A stretch of DNA of 35,057 nucleotides from JAADEM01 sp965371855 (lineage in GTDB: Bacteria > Bacteroidota > Bacteroidia > Bacteroidales > Marinilabiliaceae): contig CBDUZZ010000049.1 of the NCBI GenBank assembly GCA_965371855.1, positions 1-35,057 on the forward strand, read 5' to 3'. This document shows, in pieces, positions 26,240 through 34,128 of the stretch; the first letter of the stretch is position 1, and each line of letters opens with the position of its first letter. A program made the translations under genes and the position numbers. Below the pieces are notes generated by a model. It worked only from the letters and a program-made list of their open reading frames with translations, was not told where the DNA came from and ran no database searches.

Positions 26240-27031
26240 ATGTCAATACGAAATATTTTCATTGTTTTTTTTAGCATTATCAATCTGTCCTTGTCAGCAC
26301 AGCAAAATGCTCACAACAAACGGACAGTCAGAATTCTTACTTTCAATATTCTTCATGGTGCTACAACCAAAGGTGATTTCAATCTGGATGTATTAGCTAA
26401 TGTAATTAAAGAGGCCGATCCTGATTTAGTTGCCATGCAGGAGGTAGATTACAAAACCAAACGAGCAAAAAACTATGATCTGGCAACTGAACTGGGATGG
26501 AGGACAAAGATGGCTCCTCTGTTTGGAAGAGCAATGCCGTTTAGCGGAGGAGAATACGGTGAAGCAATACTGTCGAGATGGTCGTTTATAAGCAGTAGAA
26601 ATATAGCACTCCCCTATTTGCCTGGCAAAGAACCCCGTGCTGCTTTATTGATAACTACTGTTATTGATTCGGGCGACACCATTTCATTTATTGCTACGCA
26701 CCTTGACCATGAAGGTTCTGAAAGCAGAATTTTGCAGGTAAATACGATTAATGAAGAGCTCTCAAAAAACAGATATCCAACAATACTTGCCGGTGACCTG
26801 AATGACATACCAGAAAGTGAAACAATTAACACACTTGAAAAACTGTGGACTCCTTCCTACAACAAAGAGAATCCGGCATTCACATACCCATCAACCACAC
26901 CTGACAGAAAAATAGATTATATAATGTATAGTCCGGCAGAAAAATGGAAAGTTATTAACACTAAAGTCATCTGTGACAGCATAGCATCTGATCATTGTGC
27001 ATATTTGATTGAACTGGAGCTATTGCAGTAA
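26240..27031 (+). CDS. Secreted endonuclease/exonuclease/phosphatase-family hydrolase
   Basis: 263 residues. A signal peptide (1-20, ending SLSA) is followed by the EEP fold: LTFNILHG (N36), AMQEVDYK (E68), IATHLDHEG, LAGDLNDIPES, and the C-terminal KIDYIMYS and SDHCAYLIE motifs, the full set of metal and catalytic positions. Family members cleave phosphodiesters or phosphomonoesters in nucleic acids, inositol phosphates or sphingomyelin; the periplasmic or surface location does not decide which. Followed 66 bp downstream by fkp on the same strand. No type IX C-terminal domain is present, so export is probably to the periplasm. Confidence 0.9.
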   Translation: MSIRNIFIVFFSIINLSLSAQQNAHNKRTVRILTFNILHGATTKGDFNLDVLANVIKEADPDLVAMQEVDYKTKRAKNYDLATELGWRTKMAPLFGRAMPFSGGEYGEAILSRWSFISSRNIALPYLPGKEPRAALLITTVIDSGDTISFIATHLDHEGSESRILQVNTINEELSKNRYPTILAGDLNDIPESETINTLEKLWTPSYNKENPAFTYPSTTPDRKIDYIMYSPAEKWKVINTKVICDSIASDHCAYLIELELLQ

Positions 27032-27097
27032 AAAAACAGTAAGCAGTAGGCAAACCACTTTTAACTTTCAACTTTTATCTTTACAAACTAACACATC
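27032..27097 (+). repeat. Degenerate heptad repeat forming the fkp leader
   Basis: Runs of cttttaa, ctttcaa, cttttat, ctttaca, aactaac in 7-bp phase end in acacatc immediately before the fkp ATG. No Shine-Dalgarno site. Same leader type as porX and tatD. Confidence 0.65.
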
Positions 27098-29947
27098 ATG
27101 CAATATCTTCTCTCACTTCCCGAAAATCTTGTTACAAGTTTTTATGACATAACAGAAAAAAAGCGTACTAACTGGTTTGTAGCATCTGATCCTCCAGGGA
27201 CAAAAATAGGTTCGGGAGGAGGAACAGCATATCTACTGGCAAAGCATTTTCAAGAAAGCAACACCTCAGGCTTTGACAAATATCTTAAACAAGATAAAAA
27301 AATCATTATTCATGCAGGAGGTCAGAGCCGACGACTACCGGCCTATGCACCTTCAGGAAAGATCCTTACTCCGATACCTGTTTTCAGATGGGGTCGGGGT
27401 CAAAAAATGGATCAGACATTATTGGATTTACAAATCCCTCTTTATGAAAAAATAATGGAAGGATCGGATAATAATACATTAATTGCCAGCGGCGATGTGT
27501 TTATATATACCCCATCCATTCCTTTCGATCTGCCTTCGGCTGATGTGGTATGTTTCGGAATATGGGTTGATCCGCATTTGGCTTCACGGCACGGTGTGTT
27601 TTTTACTCCACGCAGCGATCCTCAACAACTCGATTTCATGCTTCAAAAACCATCCCATTCTAAGATAGAAGAATTGGCAAGCAGCCACTTGTATTTAATG
27701 GATATAGGCATATGGTTGCTAAGCGATAAAGCTGTTAAACTGTTAATGCAAAAAAGCGGATGGGCCGGCTCTGAATTCAAAAACGGAAATCCTGACTTCT
27801 ATGACCTTTACAGCTCTTTCGGCACTTCACTCGGTCAAAACCCATCAGGCAAAGATGATGATATTGATGGCTTAACAGTTTCCATAGTACCACTTGACAA
27901 AGGAGAGTTTTACCATTACGGAACAAGCAGTGAACTTATTACATCAACAGAAAAAATTCAAAACAGAGTTTTAGACCAAAGAACAATCTGGCATCACCGG
28001 GTAAAACCTCATCCATCCCTGTTTGTGCAGAATGCTGATACTTCTATTAAATGGAATAATAACCACAATCACATTTGGATCGAGAACAGCCATGTACCTA
28101 AAAGCTGGTCATTGAGCCATCATCACATAATTACCGGTGTGCCTGAAAACAGTTGGAATCTTAAACTCAAACCTAATGTCTGCCTCGATATCGTGCCTGT
28201 TAATGACAAATATTGCATACGTACATACGGAATGGATGACTCTTTCTCCGGCATATTAAACAACAAACTGACGAAATGGATAGACACTCCTTTTAGCGAT
28301 TGGCTCGAAAAAAGAGAGCTGACCTTTTCAAAAAGTTCATTAACAGAAAATACAGACATACAGAAAGCAAAATTATTTCCGGTTGTATCGTTTGATGAAG
28401 GCACTGAAAATCTTGTGAAATGGATGTTATATGGCGGGAATAATGAGAAGGCTAAAAACCTGTGGTTAGAGTCCGAACGTCTATCGGCTGAAAGAATTTC
28501 AGCAGAGGCTGATTTACCCAGATTGGTAAAACAACGTGAGCGATACAGACACAAAAACCTTAATTTACTGGCCGTTAACTATAAGAAGAGTGTCTTTTAT
28601 CAGGCCAACCTAAAACATATTGCCAAAGAATTTGTTAGCAGCAGCATTGAATTACCACCGGATCTTCCGGAGAGTGAAGCACCAACAATTCGTTTCAGAG
28701 ATCAGATGTTTCGATCAGAAATTTTGAAAGCAAAAAATGGAGAAGGTGAAAAAGAGGAGAAAAATGCTTTCTCTATTCTTCAGAAAAGTATTGTTAATTC
28801 TATTGTGTATGACACTGTTCCAAAACTCAATGTTTTTTCTGATCAGATAGTTTGGGGACGAAGTCCGGCACGCCTTGACCTGGCAGGTGGTTGGTCCGAC
28901 ACTCCTCCCTACTCTATTCAAAATGGAGGAAGTGTACTAAACATGGCTGTTAATCTGAATGGGCAACCGCCCATGCAGGTTTATATCCGGCTCTCGTCAG
29001 AACCCAAAATCACACTGCGTTCCATCGACAACGGGGTGTTTGATAAGATAACAACATTTGAAGAGCTAAATGCCGAAAACCTTATTGGATCAGCATTTAG
29101 TATACCAAGAACTGCATTGTGTCTGGCCGGTTTTCACCCTGATTATTGCGGAGCAAAGTACAATTCGCTAAAAGAGCAACTTACAGAGTTTGGCGGAGGA
29201 CTTGAGATTTCACTTTTAGCTGCTATCCCCAAAGGCTCAGGGCTGGGTACAAGCTCCATTCTTGCTGCTACAGTTTTGGGTACACTTTCGGATTTTTGTG
29301 ACCTCAACTGGTCACATCAGGATATCAGTCATCGCACACTAATATTGGAACAACTACTCACCACGGGCGGTGGCTGGCAGGATCAGTACGGAGGGATAAT
29401 ACCCGGAATAAAACTAATCGAATCAGAACCGGGAACTCAGGAGAAGATGAATGTCCGGTGGTTACCTGATAATATTTTTACTGATCCTCTCTATAAGGAC
29501 AACTGGTTGTTATACTACACCGGCATTACACGAGTTGCAAAAAATATCCTCGGAGATATCGTGCGAGGTATGTTTCTCAATGAAGGTGAAAGATTACGTA
29601 TTCTGGATGAAATAAAACAACATGCTTACGATACGGCAGACTACATTCAGAAATGCGATTATAAGAAAACCTGCAAAATGATTGGTCACTCTTGGATGCT
29701 TAACAATAAGCTTGATTCAGGAACAAACACACCTGATGTTCAACATGTAATTGACAGCATTGCAGATTACACCATCGGCTTAAAACTACTGGGAGCCGGC
29801 GGTGGAGGATATATGCTGATAAGTGCTAAAGACGCGGAAGCTGCCAAACGAATTCAAGCAGAATTAATCAACAATGCTCCAAACAGCAGAGCACGTTTCG
29901 TTAAGATGAGCATAAGCAAAACAGGATTCCAGGTATCGAGATCGTAA
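27098..29947 (+). CDS. fkp: Bifunctional L-fucokinase/GDP-L-fucose pyrophosphorylase
   Basis: 949 residues, the same length as the Bacteroides fragilis enzyme. It salvages free L-fucose to fucose-1-phosphate and then GDP-fucose, which lets the cell decorate capsule and glycoproteins with host- or environment-derived fucose. The N-terminal half is the pyrophosphorylase (IGSGGGTAYLL at about 37-47, HAGGQSRRLPAYAPSGK at about 72-88). A beta-helix linker with N- and H-rich stretches (about 300-370) follows. The C-terminal half is a GHMP kinase: DLAGGWSDTPPYS, then PKGSGLGTSSILAAT (about 711-725) and KLLGAGGGGYML. No fucose permease or isomerase is next to it. Confidence 0.96.
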   Translation: MQYLLSLPENLVTSFYDITEKKRTNWFVASDPPGTKIGSGGGTAYLLAKHFQESNTSGFDKYLKQDKKIIIHAGGQSRRLPAYAPSGKILTPIPVFRWGRGQKMDQTLLDLQIPLYEKIMEGSDNNTLIASGDVFIYTPSIPFDLPSADVVCFGIWVDPHLASRHGVFFTPRSDPQQLDFMLQKPSHSKIEELASSHLYLMDIGIWLLSDKAVKLLMQKSGWAGSEFKNGNPDFYDLYSSFGTSLGQNPSGKDDDIDGLTVSIVPLDKGEFYHYGTSSELITSTEKIQNRVLDQRTIWHHRVKPHPSLFVQNADTSIKWNNNHNHIWIENSHVPKSWSLSHHHIITGVPENSWNLKLKPNVCLDIVPVNDKYCIRTYGMDDSFSGILNNKLTKWIDTPFSDWLEKRELTFSKSSLTENTDIQKAKLFPVVSFDEGTENLVKWMLYGGNNEKAKNLWLESERLSAERISAEADLPRLVKQRERYRHKNLNLLAVNYKKSVFYQANLKHIAKEFVSSSIELPPDLPESEAPTIRFRDQMFRSEILKAKNGEGEKEEKNAFSILQKSIVNSIVYDTVPKLNVFSDQIVWGRSPARLDLAGGWSDTPPYSIQNGGSVLNMAVNLNGQPPMQVYIRLSSEPKITLRSIDNGVFDKITTFEELNAENLIGSAFSIPRTALCLAGFHPDYCGAKYNSLKEQLTEFGGGLEISLLAAIPKGSGLGTSSILAATVLGTLSDFCDLNWSHQDISHRTLILEQLLTTGGGWQDQYGGIIPGIKLIESEPGTQEKMNVRWLPDNIFTDPLYKDNWLLYYTGITRVAKNILGDIVRGMFLNEGERLRILDEIKQHAYDTADYIQKCDYKKTCKMIGHSWMLNNKLDSGTNTPDVQHVIDSIADYTIGLKLLGAGGGGYMLISAKDAEAAKRIQAELINNAPNSRARFVKMSISKTGFQVSRS

Positions 29948-29990
29948 AATACAAATTGAGGAACTGAGGAACTGAGGAGTTGAGGAATTG
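29948..29990. repeat. Octad repeat (gaggaact) after fkp
   Basis: Units gaggaact, gaggaact, gaggagtt, gaggaatt follow in 8-bp phase just past the fkp stop. Low-complexity intergenic repeat of the same general class as those near 4950 and 22435. Confidence 0.7.
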
Positions 29991-29995
29991 AAAAC

Positions 29996-30021
29996 CTGAC
30001 AGTGTATGCAATACCTGTCAG
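29996..30021. terminator. Hairpin between convergent fkp and M23 peptidase genes
   Basis: ctgacag(t)gtat, loop gca, atacctgtcag: 11 base pairs with one bulged T. It lies between convergent genes and is followed by gcgttt, so it may terminate both. It resembles a common Bacteroidetes AAACCTGACAGGT palindrome. Confidence 0.6.
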
Positions 30022-30060
30022 CGTTTATAAGACTTATATTTCCTTATATGGTTTAATGTT

Positions 30061-31029
30061 TTACTCCATAGTTGTTTTCAGGCTTTTAGCTCTGGCTACA
30101 ACTGCTTCATACTCTTTTGCCGTTAAGTCCTTGAAAAAATAGCTCACAGGATCAACCTCTTTATTTTTATAATGCACCTCATAATGGAGATGAGGGCCTG
30201 CTGACAATCCTGTGTTACCGGTAAGACCGATAACCTCTCCTCGCACAACCTTTTGGCCTCTTTTTACATTTGTTTTACTCAAGTGAGCATATAAAGTAAC
30301 TAATCCATAACCATGATCTATCTCAATAACATTACCAAAGCTATCCGAATTTCTGGAAGATTTAATAACACCAGCAGCAGAGGAAAATATTGGAGTTCCT
30401 TTAGGAGCTATAAAATCAATACCTTCATGCATACGATATCTGTTAAGAATAGGATGGAAACGCATACCAAAACCGGATCCTATTCTTTTCAAATCCCAAT
30501 TGGCAATAGGAATAATAGCAGGAAGATGCTTCAAACGATTAATATTCAACTCTGCCTTTTCCAAAAGAATGGCATAAGAACTTTTTTGCACCTCCATTTT
30601 AGCAATAACCTTATCCAACTGCTTGAACGATTCAATCACCTCTTCATATTTACCTTTCTGTTCAAGCCCTTCGTATTTGTTTACACCACCGGTACCGGCC
30701 ATTCTCACCTCTTTAGGCAAAGGCTTAGCTCCTAACACTGTTCGATAAACACTATCATCATAAGCTATCAATTCAGCCAATGTCCTGTTAGCATATTCAA
30801 TACGGTCGCTCAGAATATTCTGGTTATCTTCAAGCACATGAATTTTTTCAGCCTGTAATTTTTCTTTAGGAGTGGAATAACCAATTGCCGTAACAATATA
30901 CACACTGATTCCCATAAATAAACCCACAATAACATAGGGCAAGAATTTTTTCACCCTATCTTTTAAGGTTACATCAACTTGTATATATGTTAACGATTCA
31001 GAATCGTATATGTATCTCTTTGTTGCCAT
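30061..31029 (-). CDS. M23-family (LytM) peptidoglycan endopeptidase, membrane anchored
   Basis: 322 residues. A short cytoplasmic N-terminus, one membrane helix (about 31-50), then a coiled coil (about 55-90) and a second helical stretch (about 125-168) on the periplasmic side. The LytM domain occupies about 185-310, with all zinc and catalytic residues: H201 and D205 in RMHEGIDF, H249 in LYAHL, H280 and H282 in GPHLHYEV. It should therefore be an active endopeptidase that trims peptide cross-links, not a degenerate activator like EnvC. Same strand as queG, 177 bp downstream of it. Such proteins are common in Bacteroidetes. Confidence 0.93.
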   Translation of the reverse strand: MATKRYIYDSESLTYIQVDVTLKDRVKKFLPYVIVGLFMGISVYIVTAIGYSTPKEKLQAEKIHVLEDNQNILSDRIEYANRTLAELIAYDDSVYRTVLGAKPLPKEVRMAGTGGVNKYEGLEQKGKYEEVIESFKQLDKVIAKMEVQKSSYAILLEKAELNINRLKHLPAIIPIANWDLKRIGSGFGMRFHPILNRYRMHEGIDFIAPKGTPIFSSAAGVIKSSRNSDSFGNVIEIDHGYGLVTLYAHLSKTNVKRGQKVVRGEVIGLTGNTGLSAGPHLHYEVHYKNKEVDPVSYFFKDLTAKEYEAVVARAKSLKTTME

Positions 31030-31206
31030 GTCATTTACGAAATAAAAATAGTAATGCGTGGACTACAAGATACGATAACATTTTAAAAAAGTTACAAAAA
31101 CTCTTTAAAATCAATGAAAACAAAGGCTTCATGGAAGAAATCACAAAGCAACCACAAAAGCCCAACTCACTAAGACAATGCAACTTACATTTTTCATGAG
31201 CACTTA

Positions 31207-32142
31207 TCACTTTAACTTCTTCAAAAATTCAACATTTCTCATTAATCCGTTATGTTTAGTGCGTTTCAACGGAGACTTACTGAACAGTTCTGTAAATCTA
31301 TTTTCATCCATTTTATCCCAATCATCTTTTGTAAGATTCAATAACTCATCAGAAGGTTGAAAATCCGGTTCCTCTGTAGTAACTATTTTTTTGTTCCAGG
31401 GACATACCTCCTGACAGATATCACACCCGAAGACCCAATTCTCAAATTTACCGGCAAATTCTTCCGGGATATCTCCTCTGTTTTCAATTGTTAAATAAGA
31501 GATGCATCTGTTAGCATTTAGTTTATGGGGTTCAAACAGTGCATCCGTAGGACAGGCATCAATACAGCGTGTACAGTTACCACATGCATTTTTAACAGGT
31601 TCATCATCTGAAGTAAGTTCAAAATTTATGATCAACTCTCCAATAAACACGTAAGACCCCCACTGTTTACTGATAAGATTGGTATTCTTACCTATCCAAC
31701 CTAACCCACTGCGAACAGCCCAAGCTCTGTCCAAAACCGGAGCCGAATCAACAAAATAGCGACCTTCAAGGTCCGGATAGATTTCTTTTTTAATAAAATC
31801 GAAAAGTTGTTTCAGTTTACCTTTTACTGTAAAATGATAATCTTTACCATAAGCATACCGTGATATTTTTGGAGCATCAACATTGACGGGATTTTGGCCC
31901 GGAAAATAATTTAACAATACCGACACAACAGTTCTTGCTCCGGATACCAACTTTGTGGGATCAACACGCTTCTCAAAGTTATTAGCCATGTACTCCATAC
32001 CGGCATTATAATCCGCTTCTAACCACTCTTTCAACCTGTTCTCCTCTTCCGGAAGATACTCAGCTTTGGAAAATCCAATATCGGAGAACCCCAATTGCAG
32101 AGCTTTTTCTTTGATTCGCTGGGTGTATGTTAGTTTTAACAA
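31207..32142 (-). CDS. queG: Epoxyqueuosine reductase
   Basis: 311 residues. Last step of queuosine synthesis: reduces epoxyqueuosine in tRNA using cobalamin and two [4Fe-4S] clusters. First cluster motif CGNCTRCIDACP (C187, C190, C193, C197), second C240-x2-C243-x3-C247 in CDICQEVCPWN, plus C213. Upstream is the family segment YFVDSAPVLDRAWAVRSGLGWIGKN (129-153, shown in part). The start is TTG (32140-32142): the next methionine is M49, too late for the fold, and no in-frame ATG lies before the upstream stop. Slightly short of some homologues, which carry C-terminal HEAT repeats; that part is missing, as is usual in Bacteroidetes. Confidence 0.93.
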   Translation of the reverse strand: MLKLTYTQRIKEKALQLGFSDIGFSKAEYLPEEENRLKEWLEADYNAGMEYMANNFEKRVDPTKLVSGARTVVSVLLNYFPGQNPVNVDAPKISRYAYGKDYHFTVKGKLKQLFDFIKKEIYPDLEGRYFVDSAPVLDRAWAVRSGLGWIGKNTNLISKQWGSYVFIGELIINFELTSDDEPVKNACGNCTRCIDACPTDALFEPHKLNANRCISYLTIENRGDIPEEFAGKFENWVFGCDICQEVCPWNKKIVTTEEPDFQPSDELLNLTKDDWDKMDENRFTELFSKSPLKRTKHNGLMRNVEFLKKLK

Positions 32143-32213
32143 TTGAGTATCGTGTTTTTGTTTTGACTACTGAACTGTACAAACTTAACAAAGATTTATT
32201 AAATTTTTTGGTG

Positions 32214-32255
32214 ATAAAGCCACAAGTTGCAAACTTGCAACAGGGAGTGGGAGAT
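32214..32255. repeat. REP-like palindrome
   Basis: The core gttgcaaacttgcaac (32226-32241) is a perfect 7-bp inverted repeat with a 2-base centre. The surrounding ccacaa...caacagggagtggga aligns with the right REP of the RAYT remnant at 33601-33636. Confidence 0.6.
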
Positions 32256-32442
32256 TACATACATCCATTATCCAATAATCAATCCAATGCCCAATGATAG
32301 GTGAATATATACAATTTGAAAATTGAGCATTGAGTGTTGGCTATTGGAAATTGAAAAAATTCTAACCGCAAGATTCGCAACGTCAAACGAAAGGATTCCT
32401 GCTACCTCAAGATTGTATCTTATAGTATGTATCCTTTAAATT

Positions 32443-32507
32443 AAAAAGAAGCCGTTAATACGCAAATTGTTTTGCCACTAAGATTCACAGAAGGAACAAC
32501 ATCTGTT
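32443..32507. repeat. Dispersed repeat family B, copy 1
   Basis: aaaaagaagccgttaatacg then caaattgttttgccactaag, attcacagaaggaacaaca. Shares most bases with 34449-34514 and its first half with 33390-33425. Non-coding. Confidence 0.7.
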
Positions 32508-32592
32508 GTAAATTCTAAAAATATGCCAGATAAAAACGCCGTAGTGAAATAAGAAATGGCGATCATTTTTTGGTGGTCTATAATAATGATAG

Positions 32593-32691
32593 CGCATCAT
32601 TTTTTTTGACAAACTAATTAAAGATAGCACTGATTCTAAGCGTTATGTCAAAGAACTTGAAGAGATGCGTAAGCAGAAAGCTAAAGAATAA
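32593..32691 (+). pseudogene. C-terminal tail of a lost plus-strand gene
   Basis: An open frame reads DKLIKDSTDSKRYVKELEEM and then RKQKAKE to a TAA at 32689-32691, a charged, helical, protein-like sequence. A stop lies just upstream (32590-32592) and there is no plausible start. Its end overlaps the end of the antisense toxin gene, which marks a deletion or recombination joint. Family not recognised. Confidence 0.35.
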
Positions 32692-32986
32692 TACCAAGAA
32701 CAACAATTTCAGAGGCTTTAATTTTGTAAATAATAAGCCAACTTATACAAACCGCTTTACAGTAAATTTTTGTTTTAGTGAGAATCTCTTCGCATTCCCG
32801 AAATGCCAAAGGGTTTAACTCAATACGATCAATAGTCTCAAAAATCTTATCGCCAACACGAATAGTATTTAAAGGCTGATGTTTGATGTAAGCTATGTAG
32901 CCAGTAATATCATCAATATTTTGAAGTGCGTTTTCGGTTACCCTTAACGAATAAGTTTTTGGAGTTTTTTCTTTTGTGCTGCCCAT
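32681..32986 (-). CDS. ParE/RelE-type toxin, C-terminally truncated
   Basis: 101 residues. Central part fits Bacteroidetes ParE-like toxins: NIDDITGYIAYIK, then GDKIFETIDRIELNPLAFRECEEI and the strands IYCKAVCISWLIIYKI, IVVLGII. Homologues continue after LGII with a short basic tail (about 10-15 residues with R/K and S); here a stop comes two residues after LGII, inside the tail of an unrelated antisense fragment. Overlaps the antitoxin gene by 43 bp. Without the basic tail it may be inactive. The ParE family poisons gyrase; the RelE family cleaves mRNA; which applies cannot be decided. Confidence 0.72.
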   Translation of the reverse strand: MGSTKEKTPKTYSLRVTENALQNIDDITGYIAYIKHQPLNTIRVGDKIFETIDRIELNPLAFRECEEILTKTKIYCKAVCISWLIIYKIKASEIVVLGIIL

Positions 32987-33195
32987 CGTTGTTTGGCTTC
33001 TGTTAAACTTACAGTTGGAGAATCTTCGGTGTACTCAACCCACATTTTAAAATCTTCTTCACTTATTGGTTCACCATGTAAAGCATAAGAAATTAAATCA
33101 GGTTCTTTTACAATCCGTATCAAATGCTTATGCTCTAAATCCCGTAAGACTTGTAATGACTTGTTATCAGTAAGTTCTATCGTTATTCTTTGCAT
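32944..33195 (-). CDS. Antitoxin of the ParE-type pair
   Basis: 83 residues, first gene of the pair. N-terminal strand MQRITIELTDNKSLQVLRDLE, a middle part ALHGEPISEEDFKMWVEYTEDSPTVS, and a basic C-terminal helix KQRWAAQKKKLQKLIR, the layout of Bacteroidetes antitoxins found before ParE-like toxins (from memory). It overlaps the toxin start. A good promoter lies about 90 bp upstream. If the toxin is dead, the antitoxin may persist as a repressor or by inertia. Confidence 0.7.
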   Translation of the reverse strand: MQRITIELTDNKSLQVLRDLEHKHLIRIVKEPDLISYALHGEPISEEDFKMWVEYTEDSPTVSLTEAKQRWAAQKKKLQKLIR

Positions 33196-33282
33196 AAGAT
33201 TCTTTTTAAAAATGAATAGGCCTATCTTGCTTCTACATCTATCTTAAAACAGCATAATAAATTGTAGAAATTTATATTTGTT

Positions 33283-33314
33283 CAAAAATACTTCAATTTA
33301 GGATTAAAATCAAA
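33283..33314 (-). promoter_or_regulatory. Bacteroidetes-type promoter for the toxin-antitoxin pair
   Basis: On the minus strand TTTG (33311-33314), 20-base spacer, tatttttg (33283-33290): both boxes match the consensus fully. A plus-strand tatatttg (33273-33280) lies next to it in the other direction. Confidence 0.55.
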
Positions 33315-33389
33315 CTCAGCTTCTTATTCTTTAATTGACCTTTTTTGTTGAAAAGAAAATTTGCTCTTTTACTTTTCGTAACCCTCTTT

Positions 33390-33425
33390 AAAAAGAAACC
33401 GCTAATGCGCGAATTGTTTTGCCCC
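33390..33425. repeat. Dispersed repeat family B, copy 2 (partial)
   Basis: aaaaagaaaccgctaatgcg then cgaattgttttgcccc. Matches the first half of copies at 32443 and 34449; its second half is replaced by the left REP of the RAYT remnant. Confidence 0.7.
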
Positions 33426-33427
33426 CT

Positions 33428-33628
33428 GCTGGCGCGGATTTGCAATCCGTGTCAAAAAAAAACTAAAACGCACGATATATTTTTTATCTTTATACTTCTG
33501 TAGTTAAAACACTAACCCTATGAGCAGAAAACATAAGTTCTATAATCCGGCAGAAGAAGTTTTGGTATTAAGGGCAGAAGATTATGTATATAATTGTTAA
33601 TGACACGGATTGCACACTCCGCGCCAGC
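33428..33628. mobile_element. Remnant RAYT element between inverted REP sequences
   Basis: Left end gctggcgcggatttgcaat, continuing ccgtgtca (33428-33454), and right end tgacacggattgcac, continuing actccgcgccagc (33601-33628), are inverted copies of one another, each with its own small hairpin (ggatt-tgc-aatcc on the left). Between them is a 26-codon frame joining the two ends of a RAYT transposase. The whole is 201 bp, the size of a non-autonomous REP doublet, but derived from a full element by deletion. Confidence 0.65.
33520..33600 (+). pseudogene. REP-associated tyrosine transposase, internal deletion
   Basis: 26 codons. The start MSRKHKFYNP resembles the N-terminus of Bacteroidetes RAYT transposases (MSRKYKFH...), and the rest, VLVLRAEDYVYN, resembles their C-terminal 'NPVEEGIVLRAEDYVYSSA' region. 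The catalytic HUH motif (about 180 residues in the intact protein) is gone. The NPAEE stretch could serve as the joint, because a similar NP-x-E occurs in both parts of RAYT proteins. Recognition is from memory of the family. Confidence 0.55.
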
Positions 33629-33673
33629 GTGAGGGAATAGAGGTGACCATGCTGTTAATAGACTTATTTAAGA

Positions 33674-33862
33674 ATGAAACATCTGATAATAATTAGAAAC
33701 ATTGTATTTGGGCTGATGTTGGTAATAATAATTTTCAGGTATTTTTTTTTAAGCCAACTGGAAGTATCATATGAAATAAAAAGTCACTACTTTTTGGGAA
33801 TTACATTGGTCTGTTTAGTTTTTTGTCAAATAATAATCTTTATTTTCAGAAAGAAACTATGA
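33674..33862 (+). CDS. Small two-helix membrane protein
   Basis: 62 residues, no known family. Two membrane segments (about 4-26 and 38-58) with a charged loop (SYEIKSHY) between. The stop overlaps the start of the next gene (ATGA at 33859-33862), a sign of translational coupling and thus of a real gene. Base composition is more AT-rich than the core genes, suggesting acquisition. Confidence 0.5.
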   Translation: MKHLIIIRNIVFGLMLVIIIFRYFFLSQLEVSYEIKSHYFLGITLVCLVFCQIIIFIFRKKL

Positions 33863-34083
33863 AAAAAACATTGCAGTTTGTTTATTCAAATTATTATTCG
33901 ATTATTTCCTATTTATTATTGTGTGATGTGATTATTGTTTTTGTATTTAGGAACTTTATTTTGGATAGTAAAATTCCATTAGTACTTGGGTATTCTTTTT
34001 GGTTCTTACTAGGAGCATTTTTATGCTTATCTCTCTTGAAATACATAGAGAAAAAAATAGGAATTAGAAGGTATATCGAATAA
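33859..34083 (+). CDS. Small membrane protein coupled to the previous gene
   Basis: 74 residues from ATG at 33859; the frame is open further upstream with a TTG at 33823, but the ATG overlaps the preceding stop and gives the better protein. Two membrane segments (about 11-31 and 41-62) and a basic tail (EKKIGIRRYIE). No family recognised. Second of three tiny membrane proteins on this strand; a toxin-immunity or bacteriocin-immunity role is only a guess from size and setting. Confidence 0.5.
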   Translation: MKKTLQFVYSNYYSIISYLLLCDVIIVFVFRNFILDSKIPLVLGYSFWFLLGAFLCLSLLKYIEKKIGIRRYIE

Positions 34084-34128
34084 AATTTTTAAACATAGAG
34101 GAGAAGATAATACGAAAAATATAGATAC

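Larger units (their letters stand above)
32143..32680. other. Intergenic region with REP-like and dispersed repeats
   Basis: 538 bp without a complete gene. It holds a REP-like palindrome (32214-32255), low-complexity text around 32262-32353 (variants of ccaataatc/attgagcattg), a degenerate 'aaccgcaagattcgcaacg' stretch (32364-32382), the dispersed repeat at 32443-32507, and the tail of a lost plus-strand gene. Confidence 0.6.

Noticed and set aside
28123..28554. 143-codon minus-strand frame
   Set aside because: Antisense shadow of fkp without coding character of its own.
33428..33628. Possible CRISPR-like or integron repeat pair
   Set aside because: Only two copies in inverted orientation, with RAYT-like coding between; no spacer array and no attC architecture.
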